Source: Brevibacillus sp. (GTDB lineage: Bacteria; Bacillota; Bacilli; Brevibacillales; Brevibacillaceae). From it: 64,000 bases of DNA. Each line of letters opens with the position of its first letter. The stretch's first letter is position 1. Both the position numbers and the translations under genes were made by a program. The DNA is taken from assembly GCA_017656235.1 (NCBI GenBank), contig JACDOF010000007.1:62001-126000 (forward strand). The letters run 5' to 3'. This document shows positions 29,195 to 39,279 of the stretch, piece by piece. Below the pieces are notes generated by a model. That model saw nothing but the letters and a program-made list of their open reading frames with translations, did no database searches and was not told where the DNA came from.

Positions 29195-30712
29195 ATGGAC
29201 AGCTATGCGCTGGAAATGGAAGAGATTACGAAAGAGTTTCCCGGTGTAAAAGCACTCAACCGCGTCAGTTTTCAGGTGAAAAAGGGGGAAATCCACGCCC
29301 TGTGCGGGGAAAACGGGGCGGGAAAGTCAACGCTGATGAAAGTGCTGAGCGGCTTGTATCCCGCAGGTACCTACGAGGGCACGATCAAAGTCAATGGTGA
29401 AATAAAGCGTTTTACCGGCATCAAGGACGCGGAGGAAGCGGGCATCGCCATCATCTATCAGGAGCTGGCTTTGGTCAAGCAGTTAACAATCGGCGAAAAC
29501 ATTTTTCTCGGCCGCGAACCGCGAAAAGGACTGGGGATCGACTGGGATACCCTGCACTTCGAAGCGAAAAAGTGGCTGGAACAAGTGGGGCTGCCCTTTT
29601 CGCCGGAAACCAGGATTGATGCGCTGGGGATCGGCCAGCAGCAGCTCGTGGAAATTGCCAAAGCTCTTTCCAAAAATGCGCAAATCCTTATCCTTGACGA
29701 GCCGACTGCTGCACTGACCGAAAGTGAAGTGGCGACATTGATGAACATCTTGCATGAGCTGCGTCGGCGCGGCGTCACCTGCATCTACATTTCCCACAAG
29801 CTGAACGAAGTGTTTGCGATCGCTGATTCGATTACGGTGCTGCGAGATGGTCAGAGTATCGGCACTCGTCCGGCTGCCGAGCTTGATGAGGCCAGCGTGA
29901 TTTCGCTCATGGTCGGCCGCACATTGACTGATCTGTTCCCTCGCCAGCAGCATACGCCGGGGGAAGTCGTACTGGAGTTGAACGATTTCTGCGTATACGA
30001 CCGTGAACAGCCGTCCAAACGAATCCTGCACAACATTCATTTGCAGCTTCGCAAAGGGGAGATCGTCGGGATTGCCGGCTTGATGGGAGCGGGTCGGACC
30101 GAATTGGCGACAGCGATCTTCGGCGGGTACCCGGGGAAGATAACGGGTGATATGCGCCTGAACGGCAAACCGGTGCGGATTACGACGCCAATGGAGGGGA
30201 TTCGTAACGGCATCGCTCTCGTCTCGGAGGATCGCAAACGGTACGGGTTGGTGCTGGAACAGTCGATCAAAAACAACATCAGCCTGGCCAGTCTGTCCAG
30301 GCTGTCCAAGGGGTTGGTCGTTGACGAGAACGAAGAGATTCGTCAGAGCAATCACTATGTAAAAGAATTGATGATCAAGACTCCTTCCATTGAGACGGCT
30401 GTCGGCACATTGTCGGGTGGCAACCAGCAGAAGGTAGTAATCGGCAAGTGGCTGTTGGCACAGCCGCAAGTACTGATCTTGGACGAGCCGACGCGGGGGA
30501 TCGATGTAGGGGCCAAATACGAGATCTACAACCTGATGAACCGTTTGGTTGAGCAGGGAATGGCCATCCTGATGATCTCGTCCGAGCTGCCGGAAGTGCT
30601 TGGGATGAGCGACCGGATTTACGTGATGCGCGAAGGTGCGCTGGCCGCCGAGTTTGATTGGCGGGAGGCCACACAAGAAAAAATCATGCAAGCCGCCACA
30701 GGGGGGAGATAG
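29195..30712 (+). CDS. xylG: Sugar ABC transporter ATP-binding protein, two ABC domains (XylG-like)
   Basis: GENGAGKSTLMKVLSGLYPAGTYEGTIKVNGE...AGIAIIYQELALVKQLTIGENIFLG; second domain LSGGNQQKVVIGKWL. Confidence 0.9.
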   Translation: MDSYALEMEEITKEFPGVKALNRVSFQVKKGEIHALCGENGAGKSTLMKVLSGLYPAGTYEGTIKVNGEIKRFTGIKDAEEAGIAIIYQELALVKQLTIGENIFLGREPRKGLGIDWDTLHFEAKKWLEQVGLPFSPETRIDALGIGQQQLVEIAKALSKNAQILILDEPTAALTESEVATLMNILHELRRRGVTCIYISHKLNEVFAIADSITVLRDGQSIGTRPAAELDEASVISLMVGRTLTDLFPRQQHTPGEVVLELNDFCVYDREQPSKRILHNIHLQLRKGEIVGIAGLMGAGRTELATAIFGGYPGKITGDMRLNGKPVRITTPMEGIRNGIALVSEDRKRYGLVLEQSIKNNISLASLSRLSKGLVVDENEEIRQSNHYVKELMIKTPSIETAVGTLSGGNQQKVVIGKWLLAQPQVLILDEPTRGIDVGAKYEIYNLMNRLVEQGMAILMISSELPEVLGMSDRIYVMREGALAAEFDWREATQEKIMQAATGGR

Positions 30713-30714
30713 CA

Positions 30715-31884
30715 ATGAAAGCGGAAGTGACAAGTGAAAAAATCATTCGCAGAAAATGGCAGTTATTCGGAAATCTAAACGTTCGCACGTATACGATGAT
30801 TTTTGCCCTGCTGGCGATCTGGATTTTTTTCAGTCTGCTGACAGATACATTCCTGACGCCGCGGAACTTGTCCAATCTGTTTATCCAGATGTCAGTGACC
30901 GCCATCCTGGCGATTGGCATGGTTCTGATCATCGTAGCCGGTCACATTGACTTGTCGGTAGGCTCCATCGTCGGTGTGACAGGCGGCGTGGCAGCAATCT
31001 TACAAGTGTGGTACGGGATGGACACCGTTCCGGTGCTGATCTTGACCCTGGCCCTTGGCGCGTTGATCGGCCTGCTGCAGGGATGGATCGTTGCGTACCA
31101 CGCAGTGCCCGCTTTTATTGTCACGCTGGGCGGGATGATGGTGTTTCGCGGAATCTTGATGGGGATCACCAAAGGGACCACCGTGGCACCGATGGAAGAG
31201 AGCTTTAAGCTGATCGGCAACGCCTATTTGCCGTTTGCGGTCGGGTACGGACTGGCCGCCCTTGCGATCGTGTGGATGATTGTCACTGCACTGCGCAGGC
31301 GCAAAGCCCGCATCCAATACGGCTTTACCGTGCCCTCCATGGCGGCGGAAGCTGGCAAACTTGCGCTGTTTGCCGTGTTGATTGGTCTGTTCAGCTTTGT
31401 GATGAATTACTACAAAGGAATCCCCTTTCCGATTCTGATCGTCGTCTTGCTCGGCCTGTTGTTTACGTTCATTGCCAACAAAACGCCGTTTGGCCGCTCC
31501 ATCTACGCGATCGGAGGGAACAGTGAGGCGGCGCGTTTGTCCGGAATCAACATCCGCCGAAATACCCTCATGATCTTCGTGTTAAGCGGTCTGATGTCGG
31601 CGGTGGCGGCAATCGTGCTGACATCTCGACTCGATTCGGCGACCATCAGCGCAGGTCAAAACTACGAACTCGATGCGATCGCGGCCTGCGTAATTGGCGG
31701 GACCAGCCTGATGGGCGGTTCGGGGACGATTTTTGGCGCCATCATCGGTGCGCTGGTCATGGCCAGTCTCGACAACGGCATGAGCCTGATGAACCTCGAT
31801 TCGTTTTGGCAGTACATCGTCAAAGGATCGATTCTGGTGCTGGCTGTCTGGGTGGATATTCGCAGCCGCCAGCGCAGAGCCTAA
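30715..31884 (+). CDS. xylH: Sugar ABC transporter permease (XylH-like)
   Basis: [52 protein letters not shown]; adjacent to xylFG. Confidence 0.88.
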   Translation: MKAEVTSEKIIRRKWQLFGNLNVRTYTMIFALLAIWIFFSLLTDTFLTPRNLSNLFIQMSVTAILAIGMVLIIVAGHIDLSVGSIVGVTGGVAAILQVWYGMDTVPVLILTLALGALIGLLQGWIVAYHAVPAFIVTLGGMMVFRGILMGITKGTTVAPMEESFKLIGNAYLPFAVGYGLAALAIVWMIVTALRRRKARIQYGFTVPSMAAEAGKLALFAVLIGLFSFVMNYYKGIPFPILIVVLLGLLFTFIANKTPFGRSIYAIGGNSEAARLSGINIRRNTLMIFVLSGLMSAVAAIVLTSRLDSATISAGQNYELDAIAACVIGGTSLMGGSGTIFGAIIGALVMASLDNGMSLMNLDSFWQYIVKGSILVLAVWVDIRSRQRRA

Positions 31885-31905
31885 GACCGCGAGAAGGTGA
31901 TAAAC

Positions 31906-33672
31906 ATGTCTTTTCTGCGCAGGTTGGCTTCCTTCGTTCGGGGAAAGGACAAACATCCCCGGGTCGGTCAAGGTGTTTTTGGCAAAGCGGGCATTCGGGT
32001 CAAGATCGGATTGGTCTTTCTGGTTCTGTTCTTGTTTACGCTGAGCCTGGGGGGGAACGGGCTTTATCAGATGAGCGAACTGAATCGGGAGACAGAGGAG
32101 CTGTACCAAAACAGTTTGCAGGTCATCAACGAATTGGGCGAGGTACGTTCGCTCGTCATCGAACTCCGGCTGATCGTGGCCAAACAGTTGGTTCATGGCG
32201 ACATGGCCCAGCTCGCCCTTGCCCGGCAGGATGCTGACGACAAGATGAAACGAGTGGAACAGTTTTTGGAGCAGTACCATCAACGAACAACCACGCCGTA
32301 CGAGCAGGAAAAACTGCAGCAGATGGATCGGGTTTTCAGTACGTACGCCGGATTTATCCAGACCGTTTTCAACCGCATTGAATCAGGAAATGATGCCGCC
32401 GACATGTTTGTTTCACTGGAACGGGACGGTTCCAGCCTGCTTGCTGCCATTCGCGACCTTGTCGCCTTTCATGCGGAGCGGGCCGCTCAGCAGCAGAATG
32501 CGGCACAGGAGCGTTACGACAGCTCCCTGCTGTTGACGATCATCCTCAGTGCATTGGGGCTTGGCGCCTGTGCGGTCGGTTTGGGCGTGATCCGCTTCAC
32601 GCTCGTTACTCCATTGCAGGTGTTGGAGCGGGCCGTGACGGCCATGGCGAGGGGAGATCTGCGAATGCGCGTGAGCATCCGTGCGATGGACGAAATCGGA
32701 CGCCTCAGCCAGGCCTTCAATCAACTGGCTCAACAGTGGTCTGTGATTGTCGGGGAGCTGCAGGAGTCTTCCCGCCTGCTGCGGGTCACCGCAGAGGAAT
32801 TGGCGGAAAGCAGTAATGGAGCCGCCGAGACGACCGGGCAGGTAGCGGCGGCGACCGAACGCACCGCAGAAAACGCCTCCAACCAGGCGGAATTCGCTCA
32901 ACTGGTGATGGCGTGCGTCCGGCAGGGAATGGCTGACCTGAACGAGGTGTGCGCTGAGGCTGAAAAGACGAACCAGCTGGCACAGGCCACAAGTCTGGTG
33001 GCCAACAGCGGACAGGAAGCTGTGCAATCGGCGGTTCACCAAACAGAAGTGCTGACTCGGACTGTTCAATCGGCGCGTCAGTCGATTGCGCAGTTGGCGG
33101 CAAACTCAAACGCCATCTCCCGGATGACCACAATGATTGGAGAGATCGCAGCCCAGACAAACCTGCTGGCGCTGAATGCGGCCATTGAGGCTGCCCGTGT
33201 TGGAGTACACGGCAAGGGGTTTGCCGTAGTGGCGACAGAAGTGCAGAAGCTGGCAGAACAGTCCAGGGCAGCTGCCTCCGACATTGAACAGATCGTGTGC
33301 GGCATGCAGCAGGAGACGGCATCGTTCCTGAAGTTGATGGAAGAGACGGCGGTGCAGGTAGAGGCACAAAGTCAGCAGATCGGCAGAGGGGGACTGGCAC
33401 TCCAGGAAATCGTGCAGCAGGCAGAGGGGACCAGCGCGCAGGTGGCGGCCATGCAGGACCGCCTGGATCGTTTGGTTCGATCGTTCCAAGAGGTGGAGCA
33501 GCGGATGGAACAAATGAGTGAGCGGATTCGAGAGACTGCGGCCATTGCAGAAGAAGTGACGGCTGCCTCGGAGGAGATTACGGCGGCGGTGCAGGATATG
33601 GCGCACAGTGCAAGCGCGTTGTCCGGGCAGGCCGAATCCTTGAAAGAGAAAGCGCTGCAGTTTCAGGCATAG
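31906..33672 (+). CDS. Methyl-accepting chemotaxis protein (4-helix-bundle-like sensor, HAMP, MCP signalling domain)
   Basis: Two TMs, HAMP, and [43 protein letters not shown] hairpin. Confidence 0.92.
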   Translation: MSFLRRLASFVRGKDKHPRVGQGVFGKAGIRVKIGLVFLVLFLFTLSLGGNGLYQMSELNRETEELYQNSLQVINELGEVRSLVIELRLIVAKQLVHGDMAQLALARQDADDKMKRVEQFLEQYHQRTTTPYEQEKLQQMDRVFSTYAGFIQTVFNRIESGNDAADMFVSLERDGSSLLAAIRDLVAFHAERAAQQQNAAQERYDSSLLLTIILSALGLGACAVGLGVIRFTLVTPLQVLERAVTAMARGDLRMRVSIRAMDEIGRLSQAFNQLAQQWSVIVGELQESSRLLRVTAEELAESSNGAAETTGQVAAATERTAENASNQAEFAQLVMACVRQGMADLNEVCAEAEKTNQLAQATSLVANSGQEAVQSAVHQTEVLTRTVQSARQSIAQLAANSNAISRMTTMIGEIAAQTNLLALNAAIEAARVGVHGKGFAVVATEVQKLAEQSRAAASDIEQIVCGMQQETASFLKLMEETAVQVEAQSQQIGRGGLALQEIVQQAEGTSAQVAAMQDRLDRLVRSFQEVEQRMEQMSERIRETAAIAEEVTAASEEITAAVQDMAHSASALSGQAESLKEKALQFQA

Positions 33673-33709
33673 GCCCGAACTCTTCTTTACCTTCAATTTC
33701 TTCTTTGGG

Positions 33710-33739
33710 TTGCATACCCAGCTTTTTTTCTCTTATAAT
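33710..33739 (+). promoter_or_regulatory. SigA-type promoter of fabH
   Basis: TTGCAT (33710-33715) - N18 - TATAAT (33734-33739). Confidence 0.55.
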
Positions 33740-33756
33740 TTAGTATCAGCTACTAA
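33740..33756 (+). promoter_or_regulatory. FapR-like operator
   Basis: TTAGTA-TCAGC-TACTAA, 6-5-6 palindrome matching the FapR box form TTAGTA-N5-TACTAA, directly after the -10. Confidence 0.75.
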
Positions 33757-33794
33757 TACTATATCATAAAATCTAGTTATAAGAAGAAGTCGAA

Positions 33795-34826
33795 TTGCGA
33801 ATGAAAGGAAGGAAGCCAATGATGAACGAGGAGCGTGTTGGATTGCAATCAAGAGCGCGGATCACCGCTGTCGGCAGCTATGTACCGGAGAAGGTCTTGA
33901 CCAACCACGATCTGGAGCAGATGGTGGAGACGACTGATGAGTGGATTGTCCAGCGTACGGGAATCCGGGAAAGGAGAATTGCCGCGTCCGACCAGTTTAC
34001 CAGCGACTTGTGTGTGGCGGCCGCCCGCGATCTGGCTGAGCGGTACGGAAAATCGCTTGAAGATGTGGAGGTCATCATCGTCAGCACCTCCACGCCGGAT
34101 TACTCGTTTCCCAGCGTCTCCAGCCAGGTGCAGGCGCGCCTTGGCATCAAGGAAGCGGGGGCGATTGACCTGCAGGCGGCGTGTGCCGGATTTGCCTACG
34201 GCCTTCACTTGGCCAACTCGCTGGTTACAGCGGGGATGCACCGGAAGGTATTGGTAATCGGCGCGGAGACATTGTCCAAGATTACCGACTACACTGATCG
34301 CACAACCTGCATCCTGTTTGGGGACGGTGCAGGGGCGGTGCTGGTCGAGCGGGACGATCAGCACCCCGGGTTCCTTTCCTACCATCTCGGTTCGCAGGGG
34401 GAAGGGGGCATTCATCTGTACTGCACGGGACTGTCAAGCCGGATGGGCGATCAGGAACTGGTTGCGAAGAATCGGATCATCCAGAACGGTCGGGAAGTGT
34501 ACAAATGGGCTGTAACGACAGTTCCCAAAGGCATGCAGCGGGTGGTGGAAAAAGCGGGCATGGATTTGAAAGAGGTTGATTGGTTTGTTCCGCACAGCGC
34601 CAATTTGCGCATGATTGAATCAATCTGTGAAAAGACAGGCTTCCCCCTTGCGCGTACGCTGTACAGTCTGGAGTACTTCGGCAACACGTCGGCAGCGACG
34701 ATTCCCCTCTCCCTGGACCTGGCGGTTAAGGAGGGAAAAATCAAGGCGGGAGACACGATCTTGATGTACGGTTTTGGCGGCGGATTGGTCCATGCCGGTT
34801 TGCTTGTCCGCTGGGGCGAGATGTAG
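33795..34826 (+). CDS. fabH: 3-oxoacyl-ACP synthase III (FabH)
   Basis: TTDEWIVQRTGIRERRIA, LQAACAGFAYGL (active Cys), VDWFVPHSANLRMIE, YFGNTSAATIPLSL. Confidence 0.92.
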   Translation: MRMKGRKPMMNEERVGLQSRARITAVGSYVPEKVLTNHDLEQMVETTDEWIVQRTGIRERRIAASDQFTSDLCVAAARDLAERYGKSLEDVEVIIVSTSTPDYSFPSVSSQVQARLGIKEAGAIDLQAACAGFAYGLHLANSLVTAGMHRKVLVIGAETLSKITDYTDRTTCILFGDGAGAVLVERDDQHPGFLSYHLGSQGEGGIHLYCTGLSSRMGDQELVAKNRIIQNGREVYKWAVTTVPKGMQRVVEKAGMDLKEVDWFVPHSANLRMIESICEKTGFPLARTLYSLEYFGNTSAATIPLSLDLAVKEGKIKAGDTILMYGFGGGLVHAGLLVRWGEM

Positions 34827-34942
34827 GACGGCCGACGGTTCAACACCGTTTGTCCGGTACAGGGGGGCGGTTGCACTCTCGCCAAAATCAGCTACAATAT
34901 GTATCAACACGGAAAAAAACTTGCATGAAGGTGGTTCAAATC

Positions 34943-36059
34943 ATGGCGTTAATCGACGTGTCAAACGTCAAGCAGGAATTGAACAATATGGCTAAGCGAT
35001 TAGCGGATATCAGGGGGTCTCTTTGACCTGCCTGCCAAGAAGGAGCGAATCGGTGAGCTGGAGGAACGGATGCTGGCTCCCGATTTCTGGGACGACAATG
35101 ACGCAGCCCAGAAAACAATCAGCGAACTGAACGCACTAAAAAATCTGGTTGACTCGATGGACAAACTGGATTCTGCCCTCGAAGATTTGCAAGTGATGCT
35201 GGAGCTGGCAGTGGATGAGGGGGACGAATCGATTGTTCCGGAGCTGTACGACAGCGTGCAGGCGATGAAGCAGGAAGTGGAGCAGTTTGAACTGCAGCTT
35301 CTGCTCAGTGGTCCATACGACAAGAACAACGCGATCCTTGAACTTCATCCGGGTGCCGGCGGTACGGAATCACAGGATTGGGCGGAGATGCTCTTGAGGA
35401 TGTACACGCGGTGGGCGGATTCCAAGGGGTTCAAGGTAGAGACACTCGATTACCTGCCCGGTGACGAGGCGGGAATCAAAAGCGTCACCTTGTTGATCAA
35501 GGGACATAACGCGTATGGATACCTCAAGGCGGAAAAAGGAGTGCACCGGCTGGTGCGAATCTCGCCATTTGACGCTTCCGGCCGCCGCCACACCTCGTTC
35601 GTTTCCTGCAACGTATTGCCGGAGATTGAGGCAGACACGGAGGTAGATATCCGGCCCGAGGATTTGAAGATTGACACCTACCGTTCCAGCGGCGCCGGGG
35701 GGCAGCATGTCAATACGACAGATTCGGCGGTACGGATTACACACCTGCCGACAGGTATCGTTGTCACCTGCCAGTCGGAGCGGTCCCAGATCAAAAACCG
35801 GGAGCGGGCCATGACCATGCTGGCGGCCAAGTTGTTTGAGCGCAAACGGGAGGAACAGCAGAAAGAGTTGGCCGAGATCCAGGGCGAGCAAAAAGATATC
35901 GCCTGGGGCAGCCAAATCCGTTCCTATGTGTTTCACCCCTACAGTCTGGTGAAAGATCACCGCACCAATGTGGAAGTGGGCAACGTCCAGGCCGTAATGG
36001 ACGGGGAACTGGACACGTTCATCAATGCTTACCTTCGTTCTCAACTTCATCAATCCTGA
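34943..36059 (+). CDS. prfB: Peptide chain release factor 2 with +1 programmed frameshift (joined 34943..35023 and 35025..36059)
   Basis: [27 protein letters not shown] then in-frame TGA 35024-35026 within AGGGGGTCTCTTTGAC; +1 frame continues [16 protein letters not shown]...; RF2 GGQ motif [10 protein letters not shown]. Confidence 0.97.
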
Positions 36060-36218
36060 CAGCTTCCATTCCGAGCAGATTTGTGCACCGCAGGGGCAGC
36101 GTCCAAACAACGTCCCGCAGCCGTCGTCATGCTGCTGACGCTGTGATTTCCCTGCGGTTGCCTGCTTTCGCCGGCTGTTTGGCCAAACCGCTCGCTGGCG
36201 AACAATCGTCCGCACGGT

Positions 36219-36839
36219 TCAGTCAAATGTACATTCCTTGCCGGGGTCCCGCAAATACTGGAAAAGCAGATGAATCTGGGATTTCGTGTTTCGCCGCTCG
36301 GACAGCCGGGGCAGCTCCTGTTCGTCGAAAAAGTCGACGTCACTCACCTCGACCCGATCAGGGGAAGGAGCTCCGCCGACGATCTCACATTGGATGAATA
36401 GTTTGTAAAAGTGATACGGCTGCGGCAGTTGCGAATGACGCCTCATGTCCAAAACGGCCAAAAGCTTGACGGGTTTCACGTCGTACCCGGCTTCCTCCTT
36501 GATCTCCTTGACCGCGATCTCTCCCGGAGAATAGCCGATGTCAGCATACCCTCCCGGCAAAGCCCAGCAGCCATCAGACTTCTCTTTCACCATCAGGATT
36601 TTGCCGTCCTGAAAAACAACACCCCGAATGTCCACTTTGGGGGTAGGGTAGCCTGTCTCGTTGGCAAACAGGTTGGCAATTCGGCTCATCTCGGTCTGGG
36701 TGTACTCTGCCATGATCTCCACACTGATCCTTCTCAGTTCGGAATAGCGCTCACGGTCGTATACGTCCTTGGAAAACGTAAGGCCTGCCTGGGCGATTGC
36801 CTGCAGGCGGCTGGCCCACTCCAACCACTTGTGTGACAT
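36219..36839 (-). CDS. NUDIX hydrolase with N-terminal NUDIX-associated domain
   Basis: GGYADIGYSPGEIAVKEIKEEAGY Nudix box. Confidence 0.9.
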   Translation of the reverse strand: MSHKWLEWASRLQAIAQAGLTFSKDVYDRERYSELRRISVEIMAEYTQTEMSRIANLFANETGYPTPKVDIRGVVFQDGKILMVKEKSDGCWALPGGYADIGYSPGEIAVKEIKEEAGYDVKPVKLLAVLDMRRHSQLPQPYHFYKLFIQCEIVGGAPSPDRVEVSDVDFFDEQELPRLSERRNTKSQIHLLFQYLRDPGKECTFD

Positions 36840-36994
36840 GTTCCCAACTCCCGCTGTCTCAATCATGTTTTCTCCATTGTACCGTACCTGCTCGTCATAC
36901 TCCAGAAAGCGGATTGCCCAAATCTGCCGGATGCCGGCAGTCAAACTGATTGACGGCAGGAATTGCGATCGATAAAATGGAGACAACATCATGA

Positions 36995-37009
36995 GGTCAT
37001 CAGATCACC
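36995..37009. promoter_or_regulatory. Candidate GntR operator upstream of gntR
   Basis: GGTCATC-A-GATCACC imperfect palindrome; 11-bp core GGTCATCAGAT recurs inverted upstream of glcD. Confidence 0.5.
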
Positions 37010-37040
37010 ATAAGACCAACAATGCCGGTGAGGAACGGGA

Positions 37041-37745
37041 ATGAAACCAAAATCACAGTTCAAAATTCGCAAAACGTATGAAGAAGTAGCCGAATACATG
37101 AAACAGCAAATCTTGTCAGGAGTCTTCCAGCCGGGAGACCGTCTTCCTTCCCTGCGGGAACTGGGGGACATGCTGGGGGTCGGCCAGTCGACGGTGCGGG
37201 AAGCGATCAGTGCGCTCAAAACCATGGGACTGGTCAGCATCCGGCAGGGGGAAGGGACGTTTGTCACCCCTTTTCAGCCGGAAGAAGTCCTGTCCGCCTT
37301 TGAGGCAATCCGCCCGATGACCGAACAGGATATACTGGCCCTGCTGGAAGTGCGCAAGATTATCGAGTCCGGTACGGTTCGCCTGGCCGCCGAACGGCGT
37401 ACGGAGGACGATCTGAAGCCGCTGGGCAGGGCGATGGAGGACATGGAAGCAGCACTGGCAAAAGGCAGGTTGGGAGAAAAGGCGGACTGGAATTTCCACT
37501 ACTCGATAGCGCTTGCCTCGCACAATCCCATCCTTGTGTCCGTCGTGCAGTCGATTGCAGAGACAATGGAGAAACACGTCAAGGAAAACAGAGTGCGCCT
37601 CTTTCGCAAACCAGGCAATCAAGAGCGGCTGCTGGAGGAACACCGGCGTATCTATGAAGCAATTGTCAAACGAGACCCCGAGCAGGCGGAAGCGGCCATG
37701 TTGGCACATCTGACGGGAGTGGAACAGGATATGCTGTCCGAGTGA
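37041..37745 (+). CDS. GntR/FadR-family transcriptional regulator
   Basis: N-terminal wHTH (QQILSGVFQPGDRLPSLRELGDMLGVGQSTVREAISALKTMGLV), C-terminal FCD domain. Confidence 0.9.
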   Translation: MKPKSQFKIRKTYEEVAEYMKQQILSGVFQPGDRLPSLRELGDMLGVGQSTVREAISALKTMGLVSIRQGEGTFVTPFQPEEVLSAFEAIRPMTEQDILALLEVRKIIESGTVRLAAERRTEDDLKPLGRAMEDMEAALAKGRLGEKADWNFHYSIALASHNPILVSVVQSIAETMEKHVKENRVRLFRKPGNQERLLEEHRRIYEAIVKRDPEQAEAAMLAHLTGVEQDMLSE

Positions 37746-37772
37746 TTCGTTTCACCGGCTTCTCTTTTGGGA

Positions 37773-37787
37773 AATCATCTGATGACC
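37773..37787. promoter_or_regulatory. Candidate GntR operator upstream of glcD
   Basis: AATCATCTGATGACC contains ATCTGATGACC, reverse complement of the gntR-upstream core. Confidence 0.5.
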
Positions 37788-37821
37788 TGATGCGAGGATC
37801 GCTGCAGCCAGGAGGTAATCC

Positions 37822-39279
37822 ATGTTAAGCAAAGAAGTGCGAAAACAACTGATCAGCGTTGTGGGCGAGAAGTGGTTTCTTGATTCGCCAAACGAATTGT
37901 ACGTCTATTCCTACGATGCGACACCGTTGTATCAGGCCATGCCTGATGCGGTGGTCATTCCGGGCAGTGTGGAAGAACTGTCCGCCGTTCTCTGTATCGC
38001 CAATGAGCAGCGGATCAATATCGTGCCGCGCGGTTCCGGCACCAATCTGTGCGGCGGTACCGTACCGCTGGAAGGCGGTATCGTGCTAAACATCAATCGC
38101 CTCAACAAGATCAAGGAGATCGATCAGGAGAACCTGACCGCCACGTTTGGACCGGGTGTGATTACCGCCGACCTGCACAAGGCGGTGGAAGCGGTCGGGC
38201 TGTTTTACCCGCCCGATCCTGGCAGTATGCGCATCTCCACGATGGGCGGTAATGTGGCCGAATGTGCAGGAGGAATGCGCGGGCTGAAGTACGGTGTCAC
38301 CAAGGATTACATCATCGGCCTGGAAATGGTGCTGCCGTCGGGAGAGGTGTTGAAGGTAGGCGGGAAGAACGCCAAGGATGTCGCCGGCTATGATTTGACG
38401 AAATTGTTAGTCGGTTCGGAAGGGACGCTGGCCGTCGTAACCGAGATCACCGCCAAACTGCTGCCGCTGCCGGAAGCGAAGCAGACCATGGTCGCCTACT
38501 ACCGCAGCCTGACAGATGCCGCTCGGACTGTTCAACGCGTGATAGCCGACAGAATCATTCCGGCGACGATGGAATTTCTGGACAACGGGACGATGCGGGT
38601 GGTGGAGGACTTTGCCCGCATTGGATTGCCACTGGACATGGAAGCGATGCTCCTGATCGAGCAGGACGGCACAGAGGCGCAGGTGGAGCGCGACATGGCC
38701 CGGATTGCCGAGATCTGTCGGCAGGAGCGGGCGGCAGAGGTGCGGATGGCTCAAACGTCAGCAGAAGCAGCCGGGTTGATGGCTGCCCGCCGCTCGGCAC
38801 TGTCTGCACTGGCTCGCATGCGGCCGACGACGATTCTGGAAGACGCCACCGTCCCTCGCTCCCGCTTGGCCGAGATGGTGGAGCAGGTAAACCGGATCGC
38901 CAAAAAGTACAATGTCCATATCTGCACCTTTGGCCACGCCGGAGACGGCAATCTGCATCCGACCTGTATGACCGACGAACGGGACAAGGAAGAGATTCAC
39001 CGCGTGGAACAGGCGTTTGAAGAAATCTTTCTGGCCGCATTGAAGTTGGGCGGCACCATAACCGGTGAACACGGTGTAGGCGTAGCCAAGGCGAAATACC
39101 TCGACTTAAAAGTAGGCACCGCCGGTGTGGAGTTGATGAAACGAATTAAACAGGCGTTTGATCCCAACGGCATCATGAATCCTGGCAAAATGTTCGCCAA
39201 GGATACGCGGAGAAGAGTGGTGGTGAAAAGCTGTGCGTGCGGACACGAACATGAAGCAAACACAGAACATCATGACTGA
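37822..39279 (+). CDS. glcD: FAD-linked glycolate/lactate oxidase subunit GlcD
   Basis: VPRGSGTNLCGGTVPLEGGIVLNINRLNKI, PDPGSMRISTMGGNVAECAGGMRGLKYG, TGEHGVG. Confidence 0.9.
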   Translation: MLSKEVRKQLISVVGEKWFLDSPNELYVYSYDATPLYQAMPDAVVIPGSVEELSAVLCIANEQRINIVPRGSGTNLCGGTVPLEGGIVLNINRLNKIKEIDQENLTATFGPGVITADLHKAVEAVGLFYPPDPGSMRISTMGGNVAECAGGMRGLKYGVTKDYIIGLEMVLPSGEVLKVGGKNAKDVAGYDLTKLLVGSEGTLAVVTEITAKLLPLPEAKQTMVAYYRSLTDAARTVQRVIADRIIPATMEFLDNGTMRVVEDFARIGLPLDMEAMLLIEQDGTEAQVERDMARIAEICRQERAAEVRMAQTSAEAAGLMAARRSALSALARMRPTTILEDATVPRSRLAEMVEQVNRIAKKYNVHICTFGHAGDGNLHPTCMTDERDKEEIHRVEQAFEEIFLAALKLGGTITGEHGVGVAKAKYLDLKVGTAGVELMKRIKQAFDPNGIMNPGKMFAKDTRRRVVVKSCACGHEHEANTEHHD

